A stretch of 39,258 nucleotides of DNA from a virus: positions 1 through 39,258 of the IMG/VR virus record IMGVR_UViG_3300027985_001637, one strand, 5' to 3'. This document shows positions 16,146-24,953 of this stretch, in pieces. The position numbers were made by a program, and so were the translations under genes. Positions within the stretch are counted from its first letter, which is position 1; the number at the start of each line of letters is the position of its first letter. The notes below the pieces were generated by a model. It had not been told where the DNA came from and ran no database searches. It saw nothing but the letters and a program-made list of their open reading frames with translations.

Positions 16146-17831
16146 ATGATAACTCCTGATGATGTTAAAATCTATCTAAAAATTGAGGACGTTTGGACTG
16201 ATATTAGTGCTTATGTCACTCAATGGTCTCGAAAAGATGGAGAATACTGCTTAACAGGCAGAGTATCTATAGAGAGTGTTGATCTTTTTGAGTATTGTGA
16301 CCCGACACAGGACTTCGGGGTACTACGACTTCGATTTGAAATAGGCTCTGAAGTCACTGATTTCTTTATTGAAGAACAACAGACAACAGTTGGCCGAGCT
16401 AAATTCAGCTTTGAAATTTGGGGACGTTCTTCTCATGCTTATTTATCAGATTCTTATGCTCGTACTCTTAATGATTCAGACAAAACAAGGCCTTATGTTG
16501 ACGACGAAATAACCTCTTCAACTGAGTGTGAGAGTGCTAATGGCATTTGGTCTGCTGGTAAATGCTCTTTTGAGAACTCTACTCCTGAAGCCTGTGTTTC
16601 TGCAGGTGGTTACTGGTCTGATGGAGCTTGCTTGGCTCCATCAAGCGGTATGACAGAAGCTGTTTGTCTTGCTTCACAAGGTGTCTGGGATGCCGAAACA
16701 AGTATTTGCTACTTACCTATTACTGACTCAACATTATGCACACAATATGAAGGTGACTGGTTAGCTGAAAAGTGTACTCTTGCTGAAACTATTCCACATA
16801 TTTGGCAAACTCGAGACGTTTATGCTAGCGAAGTTCTTGGTATTGTTCTGCTTTATACTGACTTTGATAAAACCATACACTGGGACATTGAAGATTACTT
16901 TATCAAGCGAGGTAGTTTTAGTGTTTCCAACATGTCACCGATAGAAGTTATTAAACGTTTAGCAGAAACACTGGGAGCTGATGTTATTGGTGAAGCAAAT
17001 GGGGATATAAGAGTACAAGCTTATCTGGTTGAAGCAGACTCACCATCTTCTATGGCCAGTTATGACGAGTACGATGATATTGTAGCTCTTTCAGCTCGTA
17101 TTGAAAAAACAAGTGGGTACAATAGTGTAGTCGTAAATGGGCAAACTCTTGACGTCGGTAATGCTTATCTTTCTGCATCACGAATAGACAGTGATCCACT
17201 TAGTGTAGGTGTGCCTTTTGTTATCAGAGTCCATTACTACCACCCTTCTTTACTTCCAGTATTTTGGCAACTTGAGAGTACATATGTTCAGGATGAGGGT
17301 GGAGCTTATGTTCCAGCTATAGAGCATGACCGAACTGTAAAACAAATAGACCGTATTGAAGATGAACTCGTTATTTTAGACTACGGTGTTGGTCGTTTAT
17401 CTCGTCCAAGATCAACAGATGGTAGTACAGTAGTAGAATCAGATTATACAGAACGACTATTTGACTCTAAAACTGTTAGTTATAGTTGTTATTATGTTGA
17501 TTTTACTTTAACCATAAATGCAACTGGAACATATAAAGTAGCTTTCTATTTTACTGATAAATCTGCAAAACAGATAATGGAATTCGAGATTCAGGAGCCT
17601 GCATATACACCTTTAACTATCGTAGGCTATGATGATTGTACGAGCATCCTGCTTCCTCAAGGTACCTATGTTGAACTTGATGGTGTTCTGAAAGGCACTT
17701 TAGATGCTGATGGGTCATTATTCATTAATGAGAATTTTCTCGTAGGCTCAACACACACTATTCGGCTATATGATGGAACAGGCCAACTTGATTTCTACCA
17801 AGACTTTACAGTACAAGAGGATGCTTCATGA
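16146..17831 (+). CDS. Tail hub / distal tail protein with Cys-Trp repeat insertion
   Basis: A 561-residue protein starting one base after the tape measure, where distal-tail and hub proteins lie. Residues 1-120 form a beta-rich domain (VWTDISAYVTQWSRKDGEYC). Residues about 128-210 are a Cys-rich insertion of four C-x(5,7)-W-x(4,5)-C units. Residues about 215-370 resemble a gp27/gp44-like hub (SPIEVIKRLAETLGADVIGE, then YNSVVVNGQ). The C-terminus carries further beta domains (VDFTLTINATGTYKVAFYFT). The first and hub domains read as one protein split by the insertion. It likely forms the tail-tip ring. The next gene overlaps by four bases. Confidence 0.65.
   Translation: MITPDDVKIYLKIEDVWTDISAYVTQWSRKDGEYCLTGRVSIESVDLFEYCDPTQDFGVLRLRFEIGSEVTDFFIEEQQTTVGRAKFSFEIWGRSSHAYLSDSYARTLNDSDKTRPYVDDEITSSTECESANGIWSAGKCSFENSTPEACVSAGGYWSDGACLAPSSGMTEAVCLASQGVWDAETSICYLPITDSTLCTQYEGDWLAEKCTLAETIPHIWQTRDVYASEVLGIVLLYTDFDKTIHWDIEDYFIKRGSFSVSNMSPIEVIKRLAETLGADVIGEANGDIRVQAYLVEADSPSSMASYDEYDDIVALSARIEKTSGYNSVVVNGQTLDVGNAYLSASRIDSDPLSVGVPFVIRVHYYHPSLLPVFWQLESTYVQDEGGAYVPAIEHDRTVKQIDRIEDELVILDYGVGRLSRPRSTDGSTVVESDYTERLFDSKTVSYSCYYVDFTLTINATGTYKVAFYFTDKSAKQIMEFEIQEPAYTPLTIVGYDDCTSILLPQGTYVELDGVLKGTLDADGSLFINENFLVGSTHTIRLYDGTGQLDFYQDFTVQEDAS
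16524..16775 (+). repeat. Four tandem Cys-Trp units in the hub protein
   Basis: Residues 127-210 hold four degenerate units: CESANGIWSAGKC, CVSAGGYWSDGAC, CLASQGVWDAETSIC and CTQYEGDWLAEKC. Each has a small residue before the Gly and ends in a second Cys, spaced by about 8-10 residues of Ser/Thr/Pro-rich linker. The DNA of the units differs, so the duplication is old and kept by selection on the protein. Confidence 0.85.
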
Positions 17832-18529
17832 CAGTAGTTATAAGAGCTACATATGTTGATGCCTTTTGTCCCGTTGACTATAGAAAACCAAGAGGAGTTG
17901 AGTTTTCTAATGGAATATATAGTATCTATACTATTAAGCAAGAACGTATCGGTGGCAGATGTATTCATTTTATCAAGCCTTGCCTTGCTTGTTATTGGGA
18001 CGATAATTTTGACGAGGGAGTCCTTGATCTCGACAAGTGGGAGAACCCGACACCAACAGAAGATGTAACAGTTAATGAAAATGGAAAGCTGAATTTATAC
18101 TCTAACTGGTCACAAACTTCTGTTACACTCAAAGCAAACTTTGTTGGTGATTTTGAGCTACAATACAAGGCAAGCTACTTTTGTCCTGGTGGTGGTACAG
18201 CTTATCTTGACTTTATTTTTGCGAGTGCTACAGAGTCAATACAGTTACACTTAAACTCAATTTGGAACTGTGAAGTATGGAGCAGTTTGAGTGACTTTTC
18301 ACCAACAGAATACCCAATAGACTTAGCTGAATATGAGGAAGTTTTAATATCACTTAAAAGGGAAGACATAACAATAACAGTAACAGTTGATGGAAATGAG
18401 TTTGTAAGCACAGATAGTCAATTTTCTACATTAAACACTTTTACTCTTGTTGGTAGTGCTTATGGCTATGGCTGTAATTCAATGTTCGACGACTTGGAGA
18501 TATTATCAGGATGCCCAGCATTACCATAA
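17828..18529 (+). CDS. Tail-tip protein with concanavalin-like jelly roll
   Basis: A 233-residue protein overlapping the hub gene by four bases. The N-terminus (1-60) has several Cys (VDAFCPVDY, GGRCIHFIKPCLACYWDD). Residues about 60-230 read as a jelly-roll lectin-like domain: DDNFDEGVLDLDKWENP, FELQYKASYF, YLDFIFASATESIQLHL, then SLKREDITITVTVDGNEFV, the last resembling the D-G-x-x-x strand of LamG folds. It may bind host glycan or act as a tail-tip adaptor. No specific family is certain. Confidence 0.5.
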   Translation: MTVVIRATYVDAFCPVDYRKPRGVEFSNGIYSIYTIKQERIGGRCIHFIKPCLACYWDDNFDEGVLDLDKWENPTPTEDVTVNENGKLNLYSNWSQTSVTLKANFVGDFELQYKASYFCPGGGTAYLDFIFASATESIQLHLNSIWNCEVWSSLSDFSPTEYPIDLAEYEEVLISLKREDITITVTVDGNEFVSTDSQFSTLNTFTLVGSAYGYGCNSMFDDLEILSGCPALP

Positions 18530-19095
18530 AACTTGTACAGATGTGGTTTGACCAGGTAATACCAGAGCCAATAGCTAAATGTATGGACAAGATGGCTAAG
18601 AGCTTGCCTATAAGTGAAATTCTGCTTGTAAGAGCAAATGGATGTACTGACTATCCTTACTCAACTTCATGCCCTGTTAAAGTATTAGATAGGGACGTAT
18701 TAACTGAAACTGCTTTAATTTCAGCATGCTGTGAAGAAGCCTGGTGGAAAGAGTATATAAGTAGAGGTCATAACTACTGGTCAGACTTTATTCGTTTTTA
18801 CTTAGCCACTCAGACACCTTCAATGTTTTATGCTGATGCTGATATTTACCCAGAAGCAACTTTTAACCCAGCTATAAATAAGACTCAGGTTTCTTTTGGC
18901 CTTTGGGGAGCTGGACAAGATATAAACATATTTAGTGTAAATCAGCAATGCTCATTTTTTAGACAACTTATTTTTAATTTAGAGCAAAGGCGAGTTAGCC
19001 TGCCTCACCATTGGATTTCACAGCATTATATTAAAGTACGAACAAAACGAATAACTGGTTTTACAGAGATAACAAAAGGGATTACAGTGAAATGA
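18511..19095 (+). CDS. Glycosyltransferase, DXD sugar-binding type (GT32-like)
   Basis: A 194-residue protein resembling the DXD sugar-binding glycosyltransferases (Gly_transf_sug group, GT-A fold). The N-terminus has the family-like opening ITIKLVQMWFDQVIPEP. The core has YWSDFIRFYLA (S91, D92, R95) and then FYADADIYP with D109-A-D111, which corresponds to the family's SD-x-x-R ... Y-x-D-x-D block. The DXD binds Mn and the nucleotide sugar. The gene overlaps its neighbours on both sides (19 and 4 bases), so it is part of the tail-tip operon. There is no signal peptide or TM. It may glycosylate a tail protein or cell-surface component. A pseudoenzyme structural role cannot be excluded. Confidence 0.65.
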   Translation: MPSITIKLVQMWFDQVIPEPIAKCMDKMAKSLPISEILLVRANGCTDYPYSTSCPVKVLDRDVLTETALISACCEEAWWKEYISRGHNYWSDFIRFYLATQTPSMFYADADIYPEATFNPAINKTQVSFGLWGAGQDINIFSVNQQCSFFRQLIFNLEQRRVSLPHHWISQHYIKVRTKRITGFTEITKGITVK

Positions 19096-19427
19096 GCTTA
19101 AAAGTTACTTGTGAACGAGACTTTGGTGATAAAGTAGCAGACGCTATTTCTGAACCACTTATAACTACCTCTACACAAGCAGTAATACGAGGTAAACGAT
19201 TTCTTGACGACCCAGCACTTGGTGGGTACTATATTACAAAGACTTTTGCTATACAAGTACCTCATAAAGTGGAGGGCCTTAAAAAAGGTGACTTTATTGA
19301 CTTGACTGAAAGCACCTTAAAGTTAAGTACAAAAGTTGTTAAAGTGACTGAGTGTGAGCTCGTTGGAACACGAGACACTGTTTGGGCAAACTTAACAGTA
19401 CAAAGCTATGAGGCACCTGTAATATGA
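19092..19427 (+). CDS. Small tail-tip protein, unknown
   Basis: A 111-residue beta-rich protein overlapping the glycosyltransferase by four bases and the next gene by four. Sequence elements are VTCERDFGDKVADAISEPL, FLDDPALGGYYITKTFAIQV, GDFIDLTESTLKLSTKVVKV. These suggest a compact beta barrel like small hub or baseplate plugs. I recognise no family. The chain of 4-base overlaps shows it is co-translated with the tip proteins. Confidence 0.5.
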   Translation: MSLKVTCERDFGDKVADAISEPLITTSTQAVIRGKRFLDDPALGGYYITKTFAIQVPHKVEGLKKGDFIDLTESTLKLSTKVVKVTECELVGTRDTVWANLTVQSYEAPVI

Positions 19428-19675
19428 GCTTATCTGACCAGATAGATAAAAGTGTAAGTACACCAGTTACACAGCACGTAACTGGTACAATTAAAGCTGT
19501 TCGCGAAATAACTTACGATGTAGCACTCGATAGTGGACAGTTACTTTATGATGTATCAGGGCCAGCTGATTTGTCTTCTGATTTTCGAGTAACTCTTATT
19601 AAAACAGATGGGCACTATGTTATAACAGGTCGTTATAACAGTGGTTTCCGTGATGATGGAGTGTTTGTCGTATGA
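19424..19675 (+). CDS. Small tail-tip protein, OB-like (unknown)
   Basis: An 83-residue protein in the same overlapping run. After a short helix (LSDQIDKSVSTPVTQHV) the rest is beta: GTIKAVREITYDVALDSGQL, then FRVTLIKTDGHYVITGRYNS. That alternation is compatible with an OB-fold barrel, as found at the base of some tail spikes and hubs. This is a fold impression only. It has four-base overlaps with both neighbours. Confidence 0.5.
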   Translation: MSLSDQIDKSVSTPVTQHVTGTIKAVREITYDVALDSGQLLYDVSGPADLSSDFRVTLIKTDGHYVITGRYNSGFRDDGVFVV

Positions 19676-20142
19676 TAATACTCACGCCTATAGATATAGA
19701 TACTGGTCTTTTACAGCATGATGACGCTCTTACATTCGAACGAGATATGTTGATTAAAGAGTGGCGAGGTTGGAGTTCTGTTATTTCAACAGTAACTCCA
19801 ACCTTAAGAGGTGTTGTAAAACAGGAGTCCACCAGAAGTGAAAAAGGTAGACCTTTAACATTAGAGGCATCTGATGGCTATGGCTATCAAACTTTAGAAA
19901 CAGTTATAGCTTTAGAAACTATGGCTAGTGTTAAAGGGGCTATATACGAACTTCTTATAACACCGACAGACCGTGAAGATTCGTTAGCGCTTATAAAACC
20001 TGTAAGCTTTAGAACTGAGCTTGCTCAAGCAGTTCTTATGGAGCCTGCTTACTCTGTTGATGGAGTACCACCTTTGACAACTTTTTGTAAAGGTAGTATT
20101 TTCTTTATGGTCGAAGTATTAGACTACGATAGCTCAAGCTAA
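19672..20142 (+). CDS. Tail-tip protein, unknown
   Basis: A 156-residue protein overlapping its upstream neighbour by four bases and separated by 27 bases from the next gene. The start, MIILTPIDIDTGLLQHDDAL, resembles baseplate gp46-like peripheral proteins in length and style, but I see no diagnostic motif. The middle has SEKGRPLTLEASDGYGYQTL followed by an ETVIALETMASVKGA helix; the end is beta-rich. It is probably a virion component of the tip. Confidence 0.5.
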   Translation: MIILTPIDIDTGLLQHDDALTFERDMLIKEWRGWSSVISTVTPTLRGVVKQESTRSEKGRPLTLEASDGYGYQTLETVIALETMASVKGAIYELLITPTDREDSLALIKPVSFRTELAQAVLMEPAYSVDGVPPLTTFCKGSIFFMVEVLDYDSSS

Positions 20143-20169
20143 TTTTTAGTTTTACTAAGGACTTGCTCA

Positions 20170-20916
20170 ATGTCACTTGGGTCTGAATTTTTGCTACTAG
20201 TTCGCGGAACTGCTGATGGAATTGTCGACGTTACTGGTAATCACACTATCAGTAACAGTGGGGACGGGGAAACAACAGGAGCCCTTGTAGGAGACGAGAA
20301 TAGTGGGCCATTTGCAAATAGTCGAGGCTTGGTTTTTACAAACGACTATTTATCTATAGCAACAAGTTCAATGTTTAATTTTTACGGTTTGTCTGAATTC
20401 ACAATAGACGGGTGGTTTCGCGAAGACGGGCTTCACTGGTTAGAAACTGGTAGTAGTATCTATTATGGCCTTATTATGGGCTACTTTTCTGCTACAGGGT
20501 ACCACAGATGGTATATGCAAATAAAACAAACTTCTACAGTGAAAACTATAGAGTTTACTTGGTACCCGACTGGTTACTATACGTCAAGACAAACTATTTT
20601 AGCGGAATTGACAGTTTCAATAGGAACTTGGTTCCATTATGCGATAGTCAAAAATGGTGATGACTATAAAGTTTTTATAAATGGCGTAGAAGTTGTAAGT
20701 GTTACTAACTCAAGCGCTTTTTATGACTCAGATGTACCTATAAAAATAGGTTCAGCAAGGGCTGGAACATGGGTTATGGACTTTAATGGGGCAATGGCTG
20801 AACTGACAATTCGTAATATTGCAGTAAGCTCTACAGTATTCCCACCTACAAAGCCATACGGTGCTATCAGCGGAAAAAACTTAATTGATGGATTTGACGG
20901 AAGGATAATAGTGTGA
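20170..20916 (+). CDS. LamG/concanavalin A-like lectin tail protein
   Basis: A 248-residue protein with a clear laminin-G-type jelly roll (LamG_3/Laminin_G_3 style): LSIATSSMFNFYGLSEFTID, then WFREDG, WYMQIKQTST, SIGTWFHYAIVKNGDDYKVF, INGVEV and PIKIGSARAGTWVMDFNGA, followed by MAELTIRN. These match the strand order W-F-H-x-A-x-V-x-x-G, F-x-N-G and F-x-G-x-x-x-E-x-x-I of the fold. It should bind carbohydrate on the host surface or form part of the fibre. It is not an enzyme as far as can be seen. Its stop overlaps the next gene's GTG. Confidence 0.75.
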   Translation: MSLGSEFLLLVRGTADGIVDVTGNHTISNSGDGETTGALVGDENSGPFANSRGLVFTNDYLSIATSSMFNFYGLSEFTIDGWFREDGLHWLETGSSIYYGLIMGYFSATGYHRWYMQIKQTSTVKTIEFTWYPTGYYTSRQTILAELTVSIGTWFHYAIVKNGDDYKVFINGVEVVSVTNSSAFYDSDVPIKIGSARAGTWVMDFNGAMAELTIRNIAVSSTVFPPTKPYGAISGKNLIDGFDGRIIV

Positions 20917-23051
20917 GATATTTTTATCCAAACATTTTTAATGACTATATACTTTTCGCCGTACAGTGTAGCTCAGCTGATGGAGCTAAAGTTGACCCAA
21001 CAGCATATAGTCTTGCTGTGTATGAAATAGATGGTTCTGTCAGTACAATTGCTGGAACTGCTATAACTGGGAGTCCCTTTACTCCGGCTCAGCTTGAAGC
21101 CAAAACAGGCTTATGGGCTGTAAAAATTGCTAAAACTGCATTCACTGTCGACAAACAGTATTTATTTATATGGGAAATGACAGTTGATGGAGTAAGTGCT
21201 GCAAAGCAGGAAATCTGGTGTGCTGTTAACACAACCAGCTTTATGACAGATACTACTGGTTTATCAACTTTCGACCCAGCATCTGACTCAGTGATTGTTG
21301 ATTTTACTGGTGTAGCTATGCAAACTGATATAGCAGATAGTGAGGATACTCTTCTTACAGCAATATCGAATGCAACCAAGGGCTTAAGCACTTTTGATCC
21401 TGTAACAGATACTGTTATAGCTGACCTTACAGGTGTAGCTATGCAAGCTGACCTTCAAGGCATAGCTATGCAAACTGACCTTGAAGGCATAGCTATGCAG
21501 GCTGACCTTATAGGTGTAGCTATGCAAACTGATATAGCAGATAGTGAGGATACTCTTCTTACAGCAATATCGAATGCAACCAAGGGCTTAAGCACTTTTG
21601 ATCCTGTAACAGATACTGTTATAGCTGACCTTACAGGTGTAGCTATGCAGGCTGACCTTGAAGGCGTAGCTATGCAGGCTGACCTTATAGGTGTAGCTAT
21701 GCAAACTGATATTCAAGCACACCAAGAGTATATGGTTACAACACTTTCTGGTCTTCAGACGACAGTCAGCAATATCTCCAATGTTGTCAGGCTAAATGTC
21801 GCAATTCCAAATGAGGTGCCAATACCCGAGACTGGATATGTAGTAGTCAGATGTGATATTGCCTTGCATGATAGCGATGGTAATATGGAAGACCCCGACG
21901 ATAACTACTTAACAATAAACTTTTTTGATATATACGAAAATAGCATGACTGATATGCTATTTCAAGATTCTACTGCAACAACCCCCCTGGCCAGTGTTCC
22001 CTCAGGTGATTTAATTGGACGTCTGTACGCAGTTCGTCAAGAGACTGGGCTTTATACTTTGTATATAAAAGTTGTTTCTGAAGTAAGTCCAAAACAGCTT
22101 ATTATGAAGTTCAGATGGCAAGAAAATGGCACCATGCTTTATGAATTTAAGTCAATACAGCTTGTAGATGTGCCTTCACTTAGTGACATCCAAACAGGTC
22201 TTTTAGCAATTAAAGAACGTACTGACAACTTGCCTGACGATCCTGCAGGAATTACAGATATTGAGTCTGCTCTTGTTGTTGCGACATCAGGCCTATCAGT
22301 ATTTGATTCTACTGTTAACCTTGTTAGAGTAGGCTATATTCGTGACGAAGCTGTTACGTCTACTCAGGATTTTATGCCCTCACAGGGAAGCAGTGTTGAC
22401 TTATCGCCTGTTTTAGATAGACTACCTGTGAATACACCTGACTTACTTGTTAACTTAGATATGCCTATAAGTGATATTGCTGAAGATATAGAAGCCTTAG
22501 GAGCTATGATTCAAGGCAAAGGTATTTACCTTGTGACTTTTTCTGTTGTCGACTCTGAAGGTTCTTCAGTACCTAACTTTGTTATTTCTATCAGACAAGC
22601 TGGAACGAGTACTGACCTTATTCCACGACTATCTTCTGGCATCGATGGCTTAGCTTATGCTTCTTTAGAGGCTGGGAGCTATTATGTACAGGCTTGGCGG
22701 GCTGGCTGGGGTGTTGTAGCTCAGGAAATAACAGTGCTTGCAGACACAACTATTGTACTAACAGCTACACCTGCTTCTGGAGTAGCACCAACACCAGTTA
22801 ATCCATATCATTGTTTATGCTACATATCACTCGCTGAAAACACAAAAGCCAGTGGGAGAATTATAAATCTGCCATATGCTCATGATGGAATATATCAAAA
22901 TGGCGATGAAGTAGTGGGAGTTTGGGACGAAGAGTCAAGCTTAATGACTTGGGAAATGCCTTGGGGCGCTACTGTACAGTTTTCAATACCGACCTACCAG
23001 ATTTTCGTTGTTCAAGAAATTCCTACTACAGACTCTTTCAAAATTATGTAG
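20913..23051 (+). CDS. Tail fibre / receptor-binding protein with internal repeats
   Basis: A 712-residue terminal gene of the late operon. The GTG at 20913 overlaps the preceding stop. Residues 1-110 form a beta sandwich typical of fibre attachment domains (DYILFAVQCSSADGAKVDP). Residues about 115-275 hold repeats of GLSTFDPVTDTV and a 9-residue G-V/I-A-M-Q-A/T-D-L/I-x unit. These are likely a trimeric coiled or beta-helical shaft. Residues about 280-400 contain another beta domain. Residues 540-630 are an Ig-like/CarboxypepD_reg-type domain (VTFSVVDSEGSSVPNFVIS, then ASLEAGSYYVQAWRAG). The tip (about 650-712) has aromatic-rich sequence. It probably makes the side or central fibre. Confidence 0.75.
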   Translation: MRYFYPNIFNDYILFAVQCSSADGAKVDPTAYSLAVYEIDGSVSTIAGTAITGSPFTPAQLEAKTGLWAVKIAKTAFTVDKQYLFIWEMTVDGVSAAKQEIWCAVNTTSFMTDTTGLSTFDPASDSVIVDFTGVAMQTDIADSEDTLLTAISNATKGLSTFDPVTDTVIADLTGVAMQADLQGIAMQTDLEGIAMQADLIGVAMQTDIADSEDTLLTAISNATKGLSTFDPVTDTVIADLTGVAMQADLEGVAMQADLIGVAMQTDIQAHQEYMVTTLSGLQTTVSNISNVVRLNVAIPNEVPIPETGYVVVRCDIALHDSDGNMEDPDDNYLTINFFDIYENSMTDMLFQDSTATTPLASVPSGDLIGRLYAVRQETGLYTLYIKVVSEVSPKQLIMKFRWQENGTMLYEFKSIQLVDVPSLSDIQTGLLAIKERTDNLPDDPAGITDIESALVVATSGLSVFDSTVNLVRVGYIRDEAVTSTQDFMPSQGSSVDLSPVLDRLPVNTPDLLVNLDMPISDIAEDIEALGAMIQGKGIYLVTFSVVDSEGSSVPNFVISIRQAGTSTDLIPRLSSGIDGLAYASLEAGSYYVQAWRAGWGVVAQEITVLADTTIVLTATPASGVAPTPVNPYHCLCYISLAENTKASGRIINLPYAHDGIYQNGDEVVGVWDEESSLMTWEMPWGATVQFSIPTYQIFVVQEIPTTDSFKIM
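21309..21649 (+). repeat. 137-bp direct repeat in the fibre gene
   Basis: Bases 21309-21445 and 21513-21649 are identical over 137 bp, at a spacing of 204 bp (68 codons, in frame). The intervening part and flanks contain shorter 27-bp units coding for the 9-residue G-x-A-M-Q-x-D-x-x motif. Perfect identity implies a recent duplication or ongoing gene conversion. Confidence 0.95.
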
Positions 23052-23054
23052 CTC

Positions 23055-23090
23055 AGTATGTCGCTTATTTTGTAAGATAAGCGACATACT
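23055..23090. terminator. Bidirectional terminator between late and early operons
   Basis: A perfect 14-bp inverted repeat, AGTATGTCGCTTAT (23055-23068) / ATAAGCGACATACT (23077-23090), with an 8-base loop, lies in the 47-base gap between convergent genes. There is no long T run on either side, but it is placed to stop both operons. Confidence 0.75.
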
Positions 23091-23098
23091 TACATATC

Positions 23099-23554
23099 TC
23101 AATTATAATGGATTATTTTTACTCCAGCACTCACAAACATCTGACAGGCTATTTCCATTGACTCTGCCCAGGATGATTTAGAGCTTTCAATCTGGGGAGC
23201 AATCACAGTTTGAACATTTGTCTGTAGCATGAGTGCGGCACATTGAGCGCACGGGAAACCCCCATAAACATAAAAGTCTAAAGGGAGCTCTAGGTACTTT
23301 CTATCCAACCGTAGAAGTGCATTGGCTTCAGCATGTACTGTTTTCATTCGCTTAACATCAACTGTTTCAAACTTGTCAACCAAACGTCTCGAAAAGCCAT
23401 TATAGCCCATTGACAGTATATGCTTATTATGTACTATAATAGCTCCCACCTTTCGGTCTTCGTCTTTACTCCAGGAAGCTATTCCTTTTGCCATGGCGAA
23501 AAACCGCCGGTCCCAAAGTGATGCTGAGCTACTCCGGGTTACTAAGTCAGTCAT
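23099..23554 (-). CDS. dCMP deaminase
   Basis: A 151-residue zinc deaminase converting dCMP to dUMP for thymidylate synthesis. The signature is H74-A-E76 (VHAEANALLRLD) and P101-C102-A-Q-C105 (FPCAQCAALML), with G-Y-N-G-F nearby (MGYNGFSRRL), as in ComEB/T4 CD-type dCMP deaminases. It is the last gene of the early minus-strand module and overlaps the helicase gene by eight bases. It supplies dUMP to ThyX encoded upstream. Length is typical. Confidence 0.92.
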   Translation of the reverse strand: MTDLVTRSSSASLWDRRFFAMAKGIASWSKDEDRKVGAIIVHNKHILSMGYNGFSRRLVDKFETVDVKRMKTVHAEANALLRLDRKYLELPLDFYVYGGFPCAQCAALMLQTNVQTVIAPQIESSKSSWAESMEIACQMFVSAGVKIIHYN

Positions 23555-24953
23555 TTTCGTCCTCTTTCTTTAATGCTTGTTTTAGGTAGTCTAAAAGCTT
23601 TTGCTGTGTTATGTTTTTAACATTTAAAGCTTTTATTATAGTCTCGTCAATTGTTTTTTCAAGTATTAAATGAATAATTTGTACTGTTTTTGTCTGTCCT
23701 GGGCGATGTAGTCGTCTGTTAAACTGCAAATAAATTCCTAAATCCCAAGTTAAGCCATACCATACGGCAATGCACCCACCAGTCTGAAGATTTGTACCGT
23801 GAGATATTGAAGCTGGGTGGCATAGTAAAATAGGTACTAAGCCTTTGTTCCAATTTTGAATTATCTGCTGAGCTTTTATTGCTGATACTCCACCGGCTAT
23901 AACCTCAGCAGACGGAAAAGCTTTTTTAAGTACAGAGAGCTCATACTTAAACTGTATGGCACAAAGTATAGGTTGATTAACTTCTTCGACGAGCTCTTTA
24001 AAAGCCTGTAGCTTAATCTGATGTATAGGCTCAGCTTTTTGTTCTGGGGGCTTGCCTGGCTCTATAGACTCATAGTATATAAAACCTTGTATAAATTGAC
24101 GTAACTTACTATTAAGTGCCCCAGTATTTACAGCAGAACACTCAACTTGACTGTCAAGTGTAAGACAAAAATCCCGTTTTAGCTTAGCATAAAGTTCTTT
24201 TAGCTCAGCAGTAAGTTGAAGTTTTCTATATTTATATTCTATAGGTGGACGCTCAATATAGTCGTCAGCATCTAAACGAAATGTGTATGGAGCTATTATT
24301 TTATATATTCTTTTTTCACTTTCTTCATTTCGTAGCTTATAAGAATATTTTAAATAGCTATCTGCAATAAAGTATGTATTTCTATAAGCTCCATAAGATT
24401 TAAAAGACTTATGAAGCTTACCTTCCAGCAGAAAATAATACTGAGACCACAAGTCGAGTAAACCATTGGGTGCTGGAGTGCCACTTAAAATAGCCCTATA
24501 ACCACTAAAAATAGGTAATAAAGCATGCAAGTATTTCCAACGTTTTGCTTGAGGGCTTTTTATATAAGTCCCTTCGTCGACAATACAGTTTTCAAAAGGA
24601 AAAGGCCTGCCCTCTTTTTGAAAACTTATTAACTCTTTATATAAAAAAGGGATAGCATCGAAATTTAATAAGTAAATATCAGCTGGCTTTCTTAAATTCT
24701 TTGCTTTGTCTACCCCATGAATAATTTCATAAGACAACTCTTGACTCCACTTTTCTCGTTCTTCTGGCCAAGTAGTATAAAGAGGCTTTATAGGAGCTAT
24801 TACAAGAGTTCCACCCTGCATATGTCGCATAGCTGATAATGCTATAGCTGTTTTTCCCATAGCCATATCTACAGCAAAATATACACGTTTCTTAGCTAAA
24901 AAGAACTCAACACCTCGTTCTTGATACTTTCTCAGCTTGTACTCTGTTGTCAT
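23547..24953 (-). CDS. SNF2-family DEAD-like helicase
   Basis: A 468-residue SF2 ATPase of the phage SNF2 type. Motif I is MAMGKTA (GKT at 33-35), motif II is VDEGTY (D126, E127), motif III is LSGTPAPNGL (about 160), and the C-terminal half ends with NRRLHRPGQTKTVQIIH (motif VI). Such proteins recur beside VRR-NUC and PolA genes in phages, probably as DNA translocases in replication or recombination. It overlaps the nuclease gene by four bases. The DEGT in motif II replaces the usual DEAH; this variant is common in phage homologues. Confidence 0.9.
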   Translation of the reverse strand: MTTEYKLRKYQERGVEFFLAKKRVYFAVDMAMGKTAIALSAMRHMQGGTLVIAPIKPLYTTWPEEREKWSQELSYEIIHGVDKAKNLRKPADIYLLNFDAIPFLYKELISFQKEGRPFPFENCIVDEGTYIKSPQAKRWKYLHALLPIFSGYRAILSGTPAPNGLLDLWSQYYFLLEGKLHKSFKSYGAYRNTYFIADSYLKYSYKLRNEESEKRIYKIIAPYTFRLDADDYIERPPIEYKYRKLQLTAELKELYAKLKRDFCLTLDSQVECSAVNTGALNSKLRQFIQGFIYYESIEPGKPPEQKAEPIHQIKLQAFKELVEEVNQPILCAIQFKYELSVLKKAFPSAEVIAGGVSAIKAQQIIQNWNKGLVPILLCHPASISHGTNLQTGGCIAVWYGLTWDLGIYLQFNRRLHRPGQTKTVQIIHLILEKTIDETIIKALNVKNITQQKLLDYLKQALKKEDEND

